Shown: positions 34,912 through 44,594, numbered from the stretch's first letter. The stretch: DNA of 64,000 nucleotides from Oceanirhabdus sp. W0125-5 (GCF_027938815.1 NZ_CP115913.1:2018001-2082000), one strand, 5' to 3'. The notes: generated from the letters alone by a model not told the origin. Translations and numbers: made by a program.

Positions 34912-35115
34912 ATGAGTAAAATAAAATTAGCTGTTATAAGTTGTATTATATTCTTGATTATTTTAGGAAGTGGATTATTCATTTTTTAAGAAATAATTCA
35001 ATATGAAAATGGTATTAAAATTAAATGGAATGGTCTTGAGGGTGTTAGTGATAAAAGATATGATGATAGGTTATTTGAATTTTTGAAAGAGAAAGAGTTG
35101 CTATCTAAAAGGTGA
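34912..35115 (+). pseudogene. Small membrane-anchored protein with an in-frame stop
   Basis: A 68-codon frame begins at ATG 34912 after an AAGAGG site and encodes a hydrophobic anchor (KLAVISCIIFLIILGSGLFIF). It is then stopped by TAA at 34987-34989, yet the same frame continues for 42 sense codons (EIIQYENGIKIKWNGLEG...FEFLKEKELLSKR) to TGA at 35113. A single base change can explain this. The next gene (35141) has the same anchor-plus-short-domain layout. If only the first 25 residues are made, it would be a tiny membrane peptide. Confidence 0.5.
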
Positions 35116-35140
35116 AATAATATTTAGGGAGTATAAAAAT

Positions 35141-35446
35141 ATGAAACATAATAAAAAGATAATATTGATCTTATTACTAATTACAGTAGGGATATTGATT
35201 TATGGATGGGATTTTAATTCAAGAAGTAATAGTTATAAAGGAAACTTTTTCAATTCATCACTAAGTGAGATTAAATTTTATGAAGAATGGAACAAGTTAA
35301 AGGGAGAACTTAAAGTATTGAAATCAGATGAGAAGTATTTACTAAAGGATAGAGCTTTAAAATTAGTTATCGTACCAGCTGTGAAAGCTGGAGAGGATGC
35401 ATATAGAGGAAATATTGAGGTGGAAGTTGTTAGTCTTATAATGTAA
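35141..35446 (+). CDS. Small membrane-anchored or secreted protein, unknown
   Basis: 101 aa. MKHNKKIILILLLITVGILIYGW is an N-terminal anchor or signal sequence without a lipobox Cys, followed by a ~75-residue polar domain rich in Lys and Glu (SLSEIKFYEEWNKLKGELKVLKSDEKYLLKDRALKLVIVPAVKAGEDAYRGN). It follows a broken gene of similar layout. I do not recognise the family. The weak ribosome site (TTTAGGGAG) is ~14 bases upstream. Confidence 0.5.
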   Translation: MKHNKKIILILLLITVGILIYGWDFNSRSNSYKGNFFNSSLSEIKFYEEWNKLKGELKVLKSDEKYLLKDRALKLVIVPAVKAGEDAYRGNIEVEVVSLIM

Positions 35447-35459
35447 AAAGTTAGAGTGA

Positions 35460-35490
35460 AGACTTATCAGAAATGATAGGTCTTTTTTTA
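35460..35490 (+). terminator. Terminator after the small membrane-anchored gene
   Basis: A 9-bp stem (AGACTTATC / GATAGGTCT, one G-T pair) with a 6-base loop and a run of seven or eight T. Confidence 0.8.
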
Positions 35491-35629
35491 GTTAAATCTA
35501 TAATTTAACGTAACTAGCAGAAGTCTCCCATCTTCTACAAGTGGGAGATGAATGTGTAAAAATAACTTTCTCCTATTATTTTTGCATTAAAATATAATCA
35601 GTAGTTAATAATAGAAATGGGTGATAATA

Positions 35630-35746
35630 ATGAAATTAGATACAAATAATCATTCAGTGTTCTTATTGCATTATGATATTGTATTAGTTATAAAGTATAG
35701 AAGAGAAGTAATAAAGAAATATATTCAAAATCAAGGTAAAAAGTGA
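35630..35746 (+). pseudogene. tnpA: Truncated IS200-like Y1 transposase (TnpA) remnant
   Basis: A 38-codon frame, DTNNHSVFLLHYDIVLVIKYRREVI, matches the start of IS200-type TnpA (D-x-x-x-H-S-V-x-x-L-x-Y-H-L-V-x-x-x-K-Y-R-R). It stops right before tnpB. The HUH motif and catalytic Tyr, ~100 residues further on, are deleted. GGGTGATAATA before the ATG resembles a ribosome site. Confidence 0.7.
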
Positions 35747-35747
35747 G

Positions 35748-36845
35748 GTGAGGGAGTTGTTAAAAGCTTATAAATATAGAATCTATCCTAATTCAGAGCA
35801 AAGATTATATTTGGCTAAAACATTTGGTTGTACTAGATTCATATACAATAAAATGTTAGCTGATAGGATAAAATCTTATGAAGAAAACAAAGATCTAGAC
35901 ATAAAAAAAGTGAAATATCCAACTCCTGCACAATATAAAAAAGAATTCCCTTGGTTAAAAGAAGTTGATAGTTTAGCTTTAGCCAATGCCCAATTAAACT
36001 TGAATAAAGCTTATAAAAATTTCTTTAGGGATAAATCCGTAGGATTTCCTAAGTTCAAAAGTAAGAAAAGTAATTATCACAGTTACACAACTAATAATCA
36101 AAACGGAACTGTATGTATTGAATATGGATATATTAAGATTCCTAAATTGAAATCTATGATTAAAATAAAATTGCATAGACAATTCACTGGATTAATAAAG
36201 AGTTGTACTATAACAAAAACACCAAGTAATAAATACTATGTTTCAATATTGGTTGATACTGAAAATATAAAGTTGCCAAAAGTAGAAAATAAAATAGGTG
36301 TTGATGTTGGCTTGAAAGAGTTTGCTATATGCTCCAATGGTGATAGATATGACAATCCTAAATGGTTAAGAAAATCAGAAAAAAGACTTAAAAAACTACA
36401 AAAGGACTTATCAAGAAAGAAAAAAGGAAGTAATAACAGATATAAAGCTAGATTAAAAGTCGCAAGACTCCATGAGAAGATTACCAATCAAAGAAAAGAT
36501 TTTTTACACAAGTTATCTACTAAACTAATCTGTGAAAACCAAACAATAGTTATAGAAAACTTAAAAGTAAAGAATATGATGAAGAATGATAAGCTATCAA
36601 AGGCAATAGGTGAGGTATCATGGTTTGAGTTTAGAAGAATGTTAGAATATAAGGCAGAATGGAATGACAAAAAGATAGTTATAGCACCATCGAATTATGC
36701 TAGTAGTCAATTATGTTCTGAATGTGGTTATAAAAACAAAGAAGTGAAAAACTTAGGGCTCAGAGAGTGGATTTGTCCTAACTGTAATGCGAAGCATGAT
36801 AGAGATATAAATGCAAGTAAAAATCTACTGAAACTAGCTATATAG
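35748..36845 (+). CDS. tnpB: TnpB RNA-guided nuclease of an IS605-type element
   Basis: 365 aa, slightly shorter than typical TnpB (~370-410). It begins [30 protein letters not shown] and has the RuvC-like triad: [10 protein letters not shown] (Asp, ~residue 183), IENLKVKNM (Glu, ~residue 267) and [10 protein letters not shown] (Asp, ~residue 350). The zinc finger [16 protein letters not shown] is complete. TnpB proteins are omega-RNA-guided DNA nucleases that keep the element in the population. Start is uncertain: GTG 35748 or TTG 35757, the latter with GAGG 8 bases upstream and giving the common [11 protein letters not shown] start. Confidence 0.9.
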   Translation: MRELLKAYKYRIYPNSEQRLYLAKTFGCTRFIYNKMLADRIKSYEENKDLDIKKVKYPTPAQYKKEFPWLKEVDSLALANAQLNLNKAYKNFFRDKSVGFPKFKSKKSNYHSYTTNNQNGTVCIEYGYIKIPKLKSMIKIKLHRQFTGLIKSCTITKTPSNKYYVSILVDTENIKLPKVENKIGVDVGLKEFAICSNGDRYDNPKWLRKSEKRLKKLQKDLSRKKKGSNNRYKARLKVARLHEKITNQRKDFLHKLSTKLICENQTIVIENLKVKNMMKNDKLSKAIGEVSWFEFRRMLEYKAEWNDKKIVIAPSNYASSQLCSECGYKNKEVKNLGLREWICPNCNAKHDRDINASKNLLKLAI

Positions 36846-36960
36846 TTTTGGTAATAACTAATAAGGTCGGTGCGACCTTGTAAGCTTGGGTAAACTTGCT
36901 CCATTGGGAGTATTGACCAAGAAGCCCCCACTTCAATGAAGTAAGTGGAGGGTAGTTCAC
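36846..36960 (+). ncRNA. Candidate omega-RNA scaffold of TnpB
   Basis: The stretch between the tnpB stop and the element's right end is GC-richer than its surroundings and folds well: GGTCGGTGCGACC, then TTGGTCAATAC-like pairing with TTGGGAGTATTGACCAA, then the right-end hairpin. In IS605-type elements the omega-RNA comes from the tnpB 3' end and right end, with its guide taken from the sequence just beyond the element. Inferred from position and structure only. Confidence 0.5.
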
Positions 36961-37073
36961 TAATAGTTCTAGTGTTTATAAAGACTGAATAGTTTATTTA
37001 ATACTTTTTTGGTTAATAATACATATAAACGATTTTAATTAGTTGAATTATATTTATAAGGAAGGTGTAATGG

Positions 37074-38324
37074 ATGAAATACATATGTTTAAAATGTCAG
37101 CTAGAACTAAATGTAAAAAAGGAAGATAATTATTCATGTCCACTATGTAATAGAGTAGTATACTCGATTAATTCTTCTATTGATAATAAAGAAAAAATTA
37201 TTGAAGAGTTTGGTAAAAAAATTGATCAAGACAAGATAAATAAAATATTAGAAAAAGAAAAGACAATTATACGGAAAATTAAAGATAATACTTCGAAAAA
37301 TGGAAATGTTTCATTAGTCAAATATGCTGAGTTATTATTTAATCAAATGAAAGATCCTAAGTTGCATATTAAAAATAAGAGGACAGCAGTAGGTGCCTTG
37401 ATTAATGTGTTTAACTCTGTAGATATTGTTGATGATATAGTGTTAGAAGAAGTGAAAGAAAATAATTTTCTGGATGATTTCATAAATAATTTTCAAGGCT
37501 TTCTATTGAATGGTATTGAAGCAAAAGTTAATAAAATAATATTATATAAGTTCGAAGAAGATGATAAAAAGATAACATATAACTATGAAGAAAAAGAAAA
37601 ACATGTTGAATTAATATTAAATAAAAAAGACATTAAAAGATTTAAACTCAATATAATTAACAATGAATTACCAATGATTGATGAATATTATATAGGTCAT
37701 CCATATTTTAAGAAAACACTAATAAAGTTCACTAATTATGATTCTATTCTTATGGAAGATATTCTTCAAGAAAGAATAAAAATATTAAGAGCTTTAGGTG
37801 CAAAAGAGGTGACCTGTAAAATAAGTGATACAACCAGTGATATTAAAGGAGGTAAAATTAGTTTTAATATCCCATCAAATGCAGTAACAGTAGGAATTGG
37901 GGGAAATAAAAGAAATGTAAGTACAAAAAATAAAACAATCTATGAAAAATATGAAAAAGAACATTCTTTTGATGAGAGTGTTATAGAGGATTTAGTATGG
38001 TTATTTACAGAAGAAAGTGAATTTAAAGATATTTTCAAAAGTAGAATAGTAAATGGTCTAAGTTCAATTGAATTAACAACTGAAGATAATAGTGAGGATA
38101 TTTTAAATATTAATGTAAATGGGGAAATTAAGACTAAGGGAGGAGGTAAGTTAGAAGTAAATAATGGTAAAACGATTAATAGAAAAATCAATTTTGAAGT
38201 TAATTTTCACGATTTACCAGAGAATATTAGAAATAATAATAAAGAATTCTATGAGAGAATTGAAAAACTATTAGATAAAAGACGTAATGAATTGAAGGAT
38301 ACTAGAGGCGTTATTGGATATTAA
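37074..38324 (+). CDS. Zinc-ribbon / DUF1232 (YkvA)-like protein beside the RADAR-like operon
   Basis: 416 aa of unknown function. An N-terminal zinc ribbon (YICLKCQLELN..YSCPLCNR, Cys at residues ~5, 8, 22, 25) is followed by a Lys-rich helix and, at residues ~85-125, LLFNQMKDPKLHIKNKRTAVGALINVFNSVDIVDDIV, which resembles the DUF1232/YkvA pattern (K-x-x-x-x-x-A-L-x-Y-x-x-x-P-x-D-x-x-x-D). The C-terminal ~280 residues are not recognised. They include a hydrophobic GGKISFNIPSNAVTVGIGGNKRN patch. AAGGAAGGTG 6 bases before the ATG supports the start. The gene has its own strong terminator, so it is separate from the following operon. A defence role is suggested only by position. Confidence 0.6.
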   Translation: MKYICLKCQLELNVKKEDNYSCPLCNRVVYSINSSIDNKEKIIEEFGKKIDQDKINKILEKEKTIIRKIKDNTSKNGNVSLVKYAELLFNQMKDPKLHIKNKRTAVGALINVFNSVDIVDDIVLEEVKENNFLDDFINNFQGFLLNGIEAKVNKIILYKFEEDDKKITYNYEEKEKHVELILNKKDIKRFKLNIINNELPMIDEYYIGHPYFKKTLIKFTNYDSILMEDILQERIKILRALGAKEVTCKISDTTSDIKGGKISFNIPSNAVTVGIGGNKRNVSTKNKTIYEKYEKEHSFDESVIEDLVWLFTEESEFKDIFKSRIVNGLSSIELTTEDNSEDILNINVNGEIKTKGGGKLEVNNGKTINRKINFEVNFHDLPENIRNNNKEFYERIEKLLDKRRNELKDTRGVIGY

Positions 38325-38350
38325 TGTACTTCCTTATAAACTTCATATAA

Positions 38351-38397
38351 AAGCATAATAAAAAGGCCTATCAAAAATAGGTCTTTTTATTATGCTT
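38351..38397 (+). terminator. Strong terminator before the RADAR-like operon
   Basis: A 21-bp stem (AAGCATAATAAAAAGGCCTAT and complement, one G-T pair) with a 5-base loop. Confidence 0.85.
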
Positions 38398-38533
38398 GAA
38401 AACTTAAATAAAATCAATTACATAGTTTGATATGTAAAAAAATGGGTATAATTTAAATAAATACATTTACATTTTGGGTTTGGATAATTATTATGCAATA
38501 AGTTATTATTTAGAAATAAAGGAGTATATGAGG

Positions 38534-39364
38534 ATGGATTATTCTATTGAGGAGTTCAATAAAGAGAGTGTAAAAATTGGTGCGAGAATTCTGCAACCAG
38601 GCATTATGAAGAATTTACTACCTGATTATGAAAATATATATGACCAGATAAAGGAATTCAGGAAACAGGCTGCAATAGTAAGTCAGGAAAATGAAGCAAT
38701 TAGTAAATCATATATACCTAATTATGAAAGACGGGTACTGAAAGAATCTAGAAATGTTCATTACAACATAATATCAATACTTGGAGGAAGAGGGAAAGGT
38801 AAAACATCAACTCTTTTAACTTTAAAATATAATATTTCTATAAATGAAAATCCTTTCATATTAAAAGGAAACATGAGAAGAGATTTTGTTTTGCCATTAA
38901 TAATACCTGATTACATGGGAGATTATAATGATTCTCTTGGATGGGTAATAAATTGTTTAGAAAATGAAATGGAAGATATGGAGGAAATAGATAAAAATAT
39001 TAAAAGTTACTATGACCATGATCATCACTTCAATGGGTGTGTAAAGAACAATAAGAGTGAAGTTAGAAAAGCAATAGATGAATTAAAGAAGGCATATGAA
39101 TATAGACGTGAGTTATATATTAAAAATTTATTTAATTCACAAGTAAGAGGAGATAGTGATTTTATTAGGTATAGAGATAAAATTACTTCAGCAGATATAG
39201 AATTAAGAGAAATTTTCAATAAATTTATTGATAGGTTGATTATAGAAAAGAAAAGTTATTTTAAAGGTGGTAAAGATACTGAGACAGAACCTATGATTTT
39301 CATATTCTTTGATGATGTTGATATAAGTATTGAGAAATGTTTTGATGTGTTAGACACTGTATTG
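38534..39364 (+). pseudogene. RdrA-like P-loop ATPase, N-terminal part (interrupted by IS21 element)
   Basis: The first 277 codons of an ATPase gene. ILGGRGKGKTS (residues ~83-92) is the Walker A motif and MIFIFFDDVDIS (~254-265) Walker B. The open frame runs 12 codons into the insertion sequence before a stop (39398-39400), giving a truncated product without the rest of the core domain. Start ATG 38534 lies 9 bases after AAAGGAG; a TATAAT box is at 38447-38452. Joining 39364 to 41521 gives DVLDTVL-KFLTHPNIVIFISGDY in one frame and a 607-residue protein. With the deaminase and SLATT genes downstream it matches the RdrA ATPase of RADAR. Confidence 0.75.
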
Positions 39365-39424
39365 TGTAAATGTCAATCCCAAAATGCACAAAAATTATAA
39401 TCTCAAAATGTACAATTATTATAA

Positions 39425-40192
39425 TTATTGATTTTTGATTTTCTTACTTTCCATTACCTCTATCTTTCCTTTTAATCTATAGGATGGTCCAGTGATTTTA
39501 ACAATACTTGAATGATGAATCAGTCTATCCAATATTGCGTTAGCAAGTGTAATATCTGAAAAAACTTCACCCCATTTACTAAAAGGTTGATTGGTAGTTA
39601 TAATAGTTGAATTTTTCTCGTATCTCTTATTTATTAATTGAAACAATAGGTTAGCACCTTGTTTATCAATTGGTAGATAACCTATTTCATCAATAATTAA
39701 TAACTTGTACTTTGCATAGTGTTTTAATTTTGTTTCTAATCTATTCTCCGCATGAGCTTTGTTGAGCTGCATAATTAAATCATGACATGATATAAAATAA
39801 GTTAAATGTCTTTTCTTAGCTGCAGCAACACCAAGTGCTACAGCTAAGTGAGTTTTTCCAACCCCTGAAGAACCAAAGAATAGTATGTTTTCTTTATTTT
39901 CAATGAACCTTAAACTCTCTAAATCTAATATTTGAGTTTTGTTTATTGAAGGTTGAAAATCGAAATCAAAATCTGACAAAGTTTTTTCAAAAGGAAATGC
40001 AGATACAGCTATCTGAATCCTTGAAGCTCTCTCATTTCTAAATTCTAATTCTTTCTCTGTCAATGCTAATAAAGCATCAATAAATGTAAGATCCTTATTA
40101 GTTATTTCATCTAAGAAGTTTGGCAGAAAACTTCTAAATTTCTCTAATTTCAGTGTTTCAAGGTTATTAAGTAGTTTGTTATAATTACTCAT
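39425..40192 (-). CDS. istB: IS21-family helper ATPase IstB
   Basis: 255 aa AAA+ protein: Walker A LFFGSSGVGKTHLAVALG, Walker B YKLLIIDEIGYLPIDKQGANLLFQLI, and TIITTNQPFSKWGEVFSD. IstB assembles on target DNA and stimulates the IstA transposase. It starts 4 bases after the istA stop, in an operon with it. GGAG precedes the ATG. Confidence 0.95.
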   Translation of the reverse strand: MSNYNKLLNNLETLKLEKFRSFLPNFLDEITNKDLTFIDALLALTEKELEFRNERASRIQIAVSAFPFEKTLSDFDFDFQPSINKTQILDLESLRFIENKENILFFGSSGVGKTHLAVALGVAAAKKRHLTYFISCHDLIMQLNKAHAENRLETKLKHYAKYKLLIIDEIGYLPIDKQGANLLFQLINKRYEKNSTIITTNQPFSKWGEVFSDITLANAILDRLIHHSSIVKITGPSYRLKGKIEVMESKKIKNQ

Positions 40193-40196
40193 TTAA

Positions 40197-41414
40197 TCAC
40201 TCCTCTAAAAAAATATCCATATTCTTTAAGTTTTCTTCAATAAAAAGTTCTACATCATCTTCTGCATAATGGCTCAGAGCATTTGAAAGTAGTATTTCTT
40301 TTGCATGATCTTTTTTATAGTGAAAAGTTTTATCGGATATCTTATGACAAGCAACTAAATCTTTAGTATAATAAATATAAAGTTCAGATTCTATTTCTGA
40401 AACGGTTAAATAACAACCTATATAACAGGTTGGAACGGAGTATTTTTTACCTTTATATCTAATCATGGATTCATTAGATACCTTATATTCTTTTTCGTGG
40501 TGGAAATATGATAGAAGGATATCCATTGTAGGTAACGGGTTTAAATACTCTTTTTCTTTTTCAAATCTTATAAATGGTACCTCGTTCGTTGCTTGTGAAA
40601 TTTCACTATTAATATCATGATTAAATGATTCTACTATCTTCTCTAAATCTTCAAATGTATTGAATTCTTCATTAAAAGGCGTTAGCCTGTCCACTAGCTT
40701 CGCTAGAGTTTCTACTTTACCTTTAGTTTGAGGCCTATATGGTCTACATGTGATTACATCAAACCCAGCATCCATAGAGAAGTATTTGAAATTTTTATTT
40801 ATGGATACATTTTTAAAAGAAGTAGTATTCCTATCCACTACCGTGGACATATTATCGAAAAGTATTTCTTTAGGTATCCCTTGATAATATCTAAAAGCTT
40901 CAAATAAACATTCAAACAGAGTTTTTTGAGTTCTATCCATTGTTAATTTCAAATATTTTAGTCTTGAATATCCTAGAACCATCAAAAATATATTTACTTC
41001 AAATACTTCACCTTCCTTATTAATCATTTTTATACTTTCTTTCCAATCTACTTGAGCTTGAAGTCCTGGACTTGTATCAAACCTTATTGTTGCTTTTTTC
41101 ACCTGTGATTTTCTATGTTTTTTCACAAAACTATTTACTGTTTGGTATCCTCCTGTATAGCCTTTTTTCTGTATAAATTTGAATATAGCCATTGAAGTAG
41201 ATCCATAGTTATCAGCTTTATCTTTAACTATTTCTTTATAATCATCAAGTTTCCCATTAATAACTCTAGGTTTTCTTGTAGAACTATTTGATTCTGTTAA
41301 GTACTTATCGATTGTTCTTCTATCGCAATTAAATCGTCTAGCTAATTCGCTTTTATTCAATAAATCTATCTCCTCTCTTATTAAATTTATTTGATTTGAC
41401 ACATCTTTTCTCAT
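40197..41414 (-). CDS. istA: IS21-family DDE transposase IstA
   Basis: 405 aa. The N-terminal HTH is LNKSELARRFNCDRRTIDKYL. The rve-type catalytic core shows SPGLQAQVDWKE, PKEILFDNMSTVV and TCRPYRPQTKGKVETLAKLVDRL, giving D-D-E. The C-terminal beta-domain has MIRYKGKKYSVPTCYIGCYLTV. AGGAGA lies ~6 bases before the ATG. Length is near the lower end of IstA sizes but complete. Confidence 0.95.
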   Translation of the reverse strand: MRKDVSNQINLIREEIDLLNKSELARRFNCDRRTIDKYLTESNSSTRKPRVINGKLDDYKEIVKDKADNYGSTSMAIFKFIQKKGYTGGYQTVNSFVKKHRKSQVKKATIRFDTSPGLQAQVDWKESIKMINKEGEVFEVNIFLMVLGYSRLKYLKLTMDRTQKTLFECLFEAFRYYQGIPKEILFDNMSTVVDRNTTSFKNVSINKNFKYFSMDAGFDVITCRPYRPQTKGKVETLAKLVDRLTPFNEEFNTFEDLEKIVESFNHDINSEISQATNEVPFIRFEKEKEYLNPLPTMDILLSYFHHEKEYKVSNESMIRYKGKKYSVPTCYIGCYLTVSEIESELYIYYTKDLVACHKISDKTFHYKKDHAKEILLSNALSHYAEDDVELFIEENLKNMDIFLEE

Positions 41415-41520
41415 AATATTTCTCCTAACTTTTTTTGAAATATTATACTAAAAAATGTACAAATTTGTGTAGTTTGAGATTATAATTTTTGGCTAATTTG
41501 ATTATATAATTTACATATTG

Positions 41521-42513
41521 AAGTTTTTAACCCATCCAAATATAGTTATTTTTATTTCTGGTGATTATTGTGTTTTTCATGAGACTCTAACAATTGAATT
41601 TTTAAAAAAGAGTGGATTGATTGAAAAATCATTATTAAATGTTAAGTATTTAAACTATGTAGACAAATCTGCTCTTATTTCTAAACAAGAATTAAGTAGA
41701 GAGTATTTAAAAAAGGTTATGCCTACAGCGTATAGATATAAGATGCCTATAATGAATGATGATCAAAAAATAAACTATAAATACTATGAGGATAGTAAAG
41801 ATTTATTAAGTAAAATGAACATTAAGGAGTTAGTGGAATATAACTTCAATGGATATGGAAAATTAAAGTGGTCAAATCTATTCCTAGACATCTTAGATAG
41901 TAAGCCAAGAGGTTTGATAAATGTATATGTTTATTTATATAGAATGGCTAAAAAAATCCAAATAGAAGAAAGTAAAATTGAAAATCAAGAAACAATTAAT
42001 ATAAGAAAAGCTGTATGGAATTTAGTGGAGATAAAGAGGTTCATTGATGTTCTTATAAGCTCAAATGATTTTTTAGCAGAAAATGAAGAGAGTATCAATA
42101 GAGTTATATATTTAATACAAACACAAGAGGAGAGTAAGGAAAAAATTATATTAAATTATGATTATCTGTTTTCTTTATATGAAACTTTTTTAAAAGGAAA
42201 AAATACGAATAAAAATTTAGTATTAGAAAAGATAATAAATATAAATATCTTAGGGATTTTTATTGAAAAAATCATTATTAGCATTGGTAATACAAATAAG
42301 CAATTAGGAATTATTTATACAGATAAAATTTTAAGAAATCCTATCTCTAAGTTTATTAATATGTTTGAACTTAATAAAAGTATAAGAAATAAGCTGATAG
42401 AGGAAACTGACGAATTAGATTTTATCTTGAATTTTTATCATAAGTTAAAAGTTGAGATAAGAGCTAATTATGTAAATAGTAACAAGAAAAATAAAAATAA
42501 AAATGATGAATAG
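41521..42513 (+). pseudogene. RdrA-like P-loop ATPase, C-terminal part
   Basis: 330 codons continuing the interrupted ATPase after the TATTG duplication. It starts KFLTHPNIVIFISGDYCVF, the strand after Walker B with a sensor-like Ser-Gly-Asp, followed by a helical region to KVEIRANYVNSNKKNKNKNDE. It has no ribosome site of its own, so it is probably untranslated now, although a TTG at 41518 opens the frame. It precedes the coiled-coil gene by 23 bases. The rest of the operon may be expressed from IS-borne or internal promoters. Confidence 0.75.
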
Positions 42514-42536
42514 TATTGTAAAGTGGGGTTTATAGT

Positions 42537-44594
42537 ATGATTGATAAAGATATATATTTTCATTATAAGTACTTTAAAAGTATATATAATAGTATTTTGG
42601 AATCTTATAAAGAAAGAGATATGAGTGGTGAATACAGTGAAATTATTGAGCATATGAAAAAAATATATTTTAAAGACAATGAGTGGGTTGAATCAAATGT
42701 AGATATTATATTTTTTCATGCTAAGAGTAATAAAGAAAAATGTATTGATAATATAAATTCATTTGAACAAAGGTTAAATGAAAAATTAATTGAGAATGAT
42801 GAGTTTGAGCTTGAGACAGATAGAATCGATGTAATGAAACAAAATATAAATAAGCAAAATCAAATTAATAGAATGATAATTATAGATTTGATAAATAAAA
42901 GCATACAAGAATACAAAAATAGACGTAAGGAAAGTTATGAATTTTTAAGTATTGATATACAAAGTAATATTCCTAGTGAATATAATATACAAAAAATCAG
43001 AAGAATGAGCATTGTTGAAGGGTTTAAAGAAATATCTCAAATATATAATTTTGATTTCTATTATAAATATCTTAGAAAGAAAAATGAAGAAAATGATACT
43101 GATAAAGGTATAGATTTATTGAGTAGTGAACTAGACGAAAAGATTAGAGAATTAAGAAAATATCAGAAAATTATATGGGGTAGGGAAATAGAACAAAATA
43201 GTAAAGGTGAGGATGGAATTACTAGGGATATAGATAGGATAATACAAGAATTAGAAAAAGACATAATGGAATGTAAAGACTCAATGTTGGAGTTGGAAGA
43301 TAAAATTGATTCTAATATTTTAAAAGAAATCACTAAATCAAAAATTCAAAAGAAAAAGAAAGAGATTCAGATAGATGAGTTTGTTAAAGTAGAATTTAAA
43401 AATACTATATATACAAATTATATTCAAACAATAGTAAAAAACAAAATGGAAGAAATCATCCAGCAATATTATTTTGTTAACACAGATGATTTTGTACAAA
43501 AATATATAGCTCAATCTTTGAAATATGAAAAAAGCACATATAAAATAGACGAAGGAAAGAGAGATAAAACACTTAAGATCCTTGAGAATAAATTAGAAGA
43601 AAATCATGCTATTAATGAATCTATTAATAATTATAAAAGTTATATAAAGAATTATAATAGATTACAATTATTAACTGAAGCTTTTAATTCAGATGTCCTA
43701 GAGCAATGGGGAGAAATTAATCTAGAGCTAGATTTTATTCGAAATAAAATAAACCAAAAGAAAGAAGAAATCTTAAATATTTCTGAAGAAATGATTAATA
43801 TAGAAAATAAATGTAAAAATCAAATAATAAGGAATATGATTAATAAATACAAAGAAAAAGATTTTAAGAAGTATTTTTTTGATAGAAATCTAATTTTTGA
43901 AGAATTAAGGTTATTACATGCATTCAATGACTATCAAGATGTTATAAATAATAAACAAGGTCAAAATAGTGATCCCCTTGAATATCACTTAAATCTCATT
44001 CATGAAATAATAAATAAGATTATCAATGAATTACTAGAATTCGAGTATGCACATTATCACAGTCAACTTTTAAATAAGACAAGATATATTTTCACAAACT
44101 TTGATTTGGAGTTCAGAAAAGAATACGATGGAAATATAAAAAGAATTTTATCAGAACTTGATGATGTAGAGCTTGAAAAAGCACAGCGAAGCTTTGATAA
44201 TCTTTTGAAGAAAGTTAGAGGAAATGAAAAATTTAATTACAACTATAATCAAGTAAAAGAATACTTAACGGATCTAGAAGAAATTAAAAAAATATTTGAT
44301 AAATATTTTAATGAAGTTAATAAAGAGAAAGATACATATAGATTTGATAAGATTAAACAAATTACTATAAGTGAGTTTATTAATAATATCTTTCAACTAA
44401 AAGTTTTACTAGATTCATATAAGGATATAAGTTGTTCTAAAAGAGAAGTGAATAAAAAAATGAATGAGTATTTTTGGGGTTTAAGAAAAGAACTTAAGAA
44501 ACATGTTAATGATATTAAAAATAGTGGATTTGAAGGATATATAACAATGAAAGAAAAACAGTATATCAATATTGCAGGTGGTGAAGATGTTTAA
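42537..44594 (+). CDS. Large coiled-coil protein of the RADAR-like operon
   Basis: 685 aa, highly charged and helical throughout, with long Lys/Glu/Asn-rich coiled coils (e.g. ENKLEENHAINESINNYKSYIKNYN, EKDIMECKDSMLELEDKI). No membrane segment, zinc motif or nucleotide-binding motif was found. GTGGGG ~8 bases upstream supports ATG 42537. It lies between the ATPase and the deaminase and overlaps the deaminase start by 8 bases (ATGTTTAA), so translation is coupled. It may correspond to a separated C-terminal half of RdrA, or be an additional subunit; I do not recognise it as a known family. Confidence 0.65.
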   Translation: MIDKDIYFHYKYFKSIYNSILESYKERDMSGEYSEIIEHMKKIYFKDNEWVESNVDIIFFHAKSNKEKCIDNINSFEQRLNEKLIENDEFELETDRIDVMKQNINKQNQINRMIIIDLINKSIQEYKNRRKESYEFLSIDIQSNIPSEYNIQKIRRMSIVEGFKEISQIYNFDFYYKYLRKKNEENDTDKGIDLLSSELDEKIRELRKYQKIIWGREIEQNSKGEDGITRDIDRIIQELEKDIMECKDSMLELEDKIDSNILKEITKSKIQKKKKEIQIDEFVKVEFKNTIYTNYIQTIVKNKMEEIIQQYYFVNTDDFVQKYIAQSLKYEKSTYKIDEGKRDKTLKILENKLEENHAINESINNYKSYIKNYNRLQLLTEAFNSDVLEQWGEINLELDFIRNKINQKKEEILNISEEMINIENKCKNQIIRNMINKYKEKDFKKYFFDRNLIFEELRLLHAFNDYQDVINNKQGQNSDPLEYHLNLIHEIINKIINELLEFEYAHYHSQLLNKTRYIFTNFDLEFRKEYDGNIKRILSELDDVELEKAQRSFDNLLKKVRGNEKFNYNYNQVKEYLTDLEEIKKIFDKYFNEVNKEKDTYRFDKIKQITISEFINNIFQLKVLLDSYKDISCSKREVNKKMNEYFWGLRKELKKHVNDIKNSGFEGYITMKEKQYINIAGGEDV

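Larger units (their letters stand above)
35515..36960 (+). mobile_element. IS200/IS605-type unit with tnpB and truncated tnpA
   Basis: The left end shows an imperfect hairpin (TCTCCCA / TGGGAGA at 35525-35549), and the right end a hairpin with a bulged A (CCCCCACTT / AAGTGGAGGG at 36925-36952). Subterminal hairpins in place of inverted repeats are the mark of this family. Inside are a 38-codon tnpA remnant and an intact tnpB. The exact ends cannot be fixed by eye. Without full TnpA it can move only if a related TnpA acts in trans. Confidence 0.7.
39365..41515 (-). mobile_element. IS21-family element inserted in the ATPase gene
   Basis: 2151 bp starting TGTAAAT and ending ATTTACA, with the further shared block AAAAATTATAATCTCAAA inside each end (39390-39407 and, inverted, 41473-41490), as is usual for IS21's repeated terminal sequences. 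It is flanked by perfect 5-base copies TATTG (39360-39364, 41516-41520). Both genes, istA and istB, are intact and on the minus strand, so the element may still be active. The clean duplication indicates a recent event. Confidence 0.9.
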
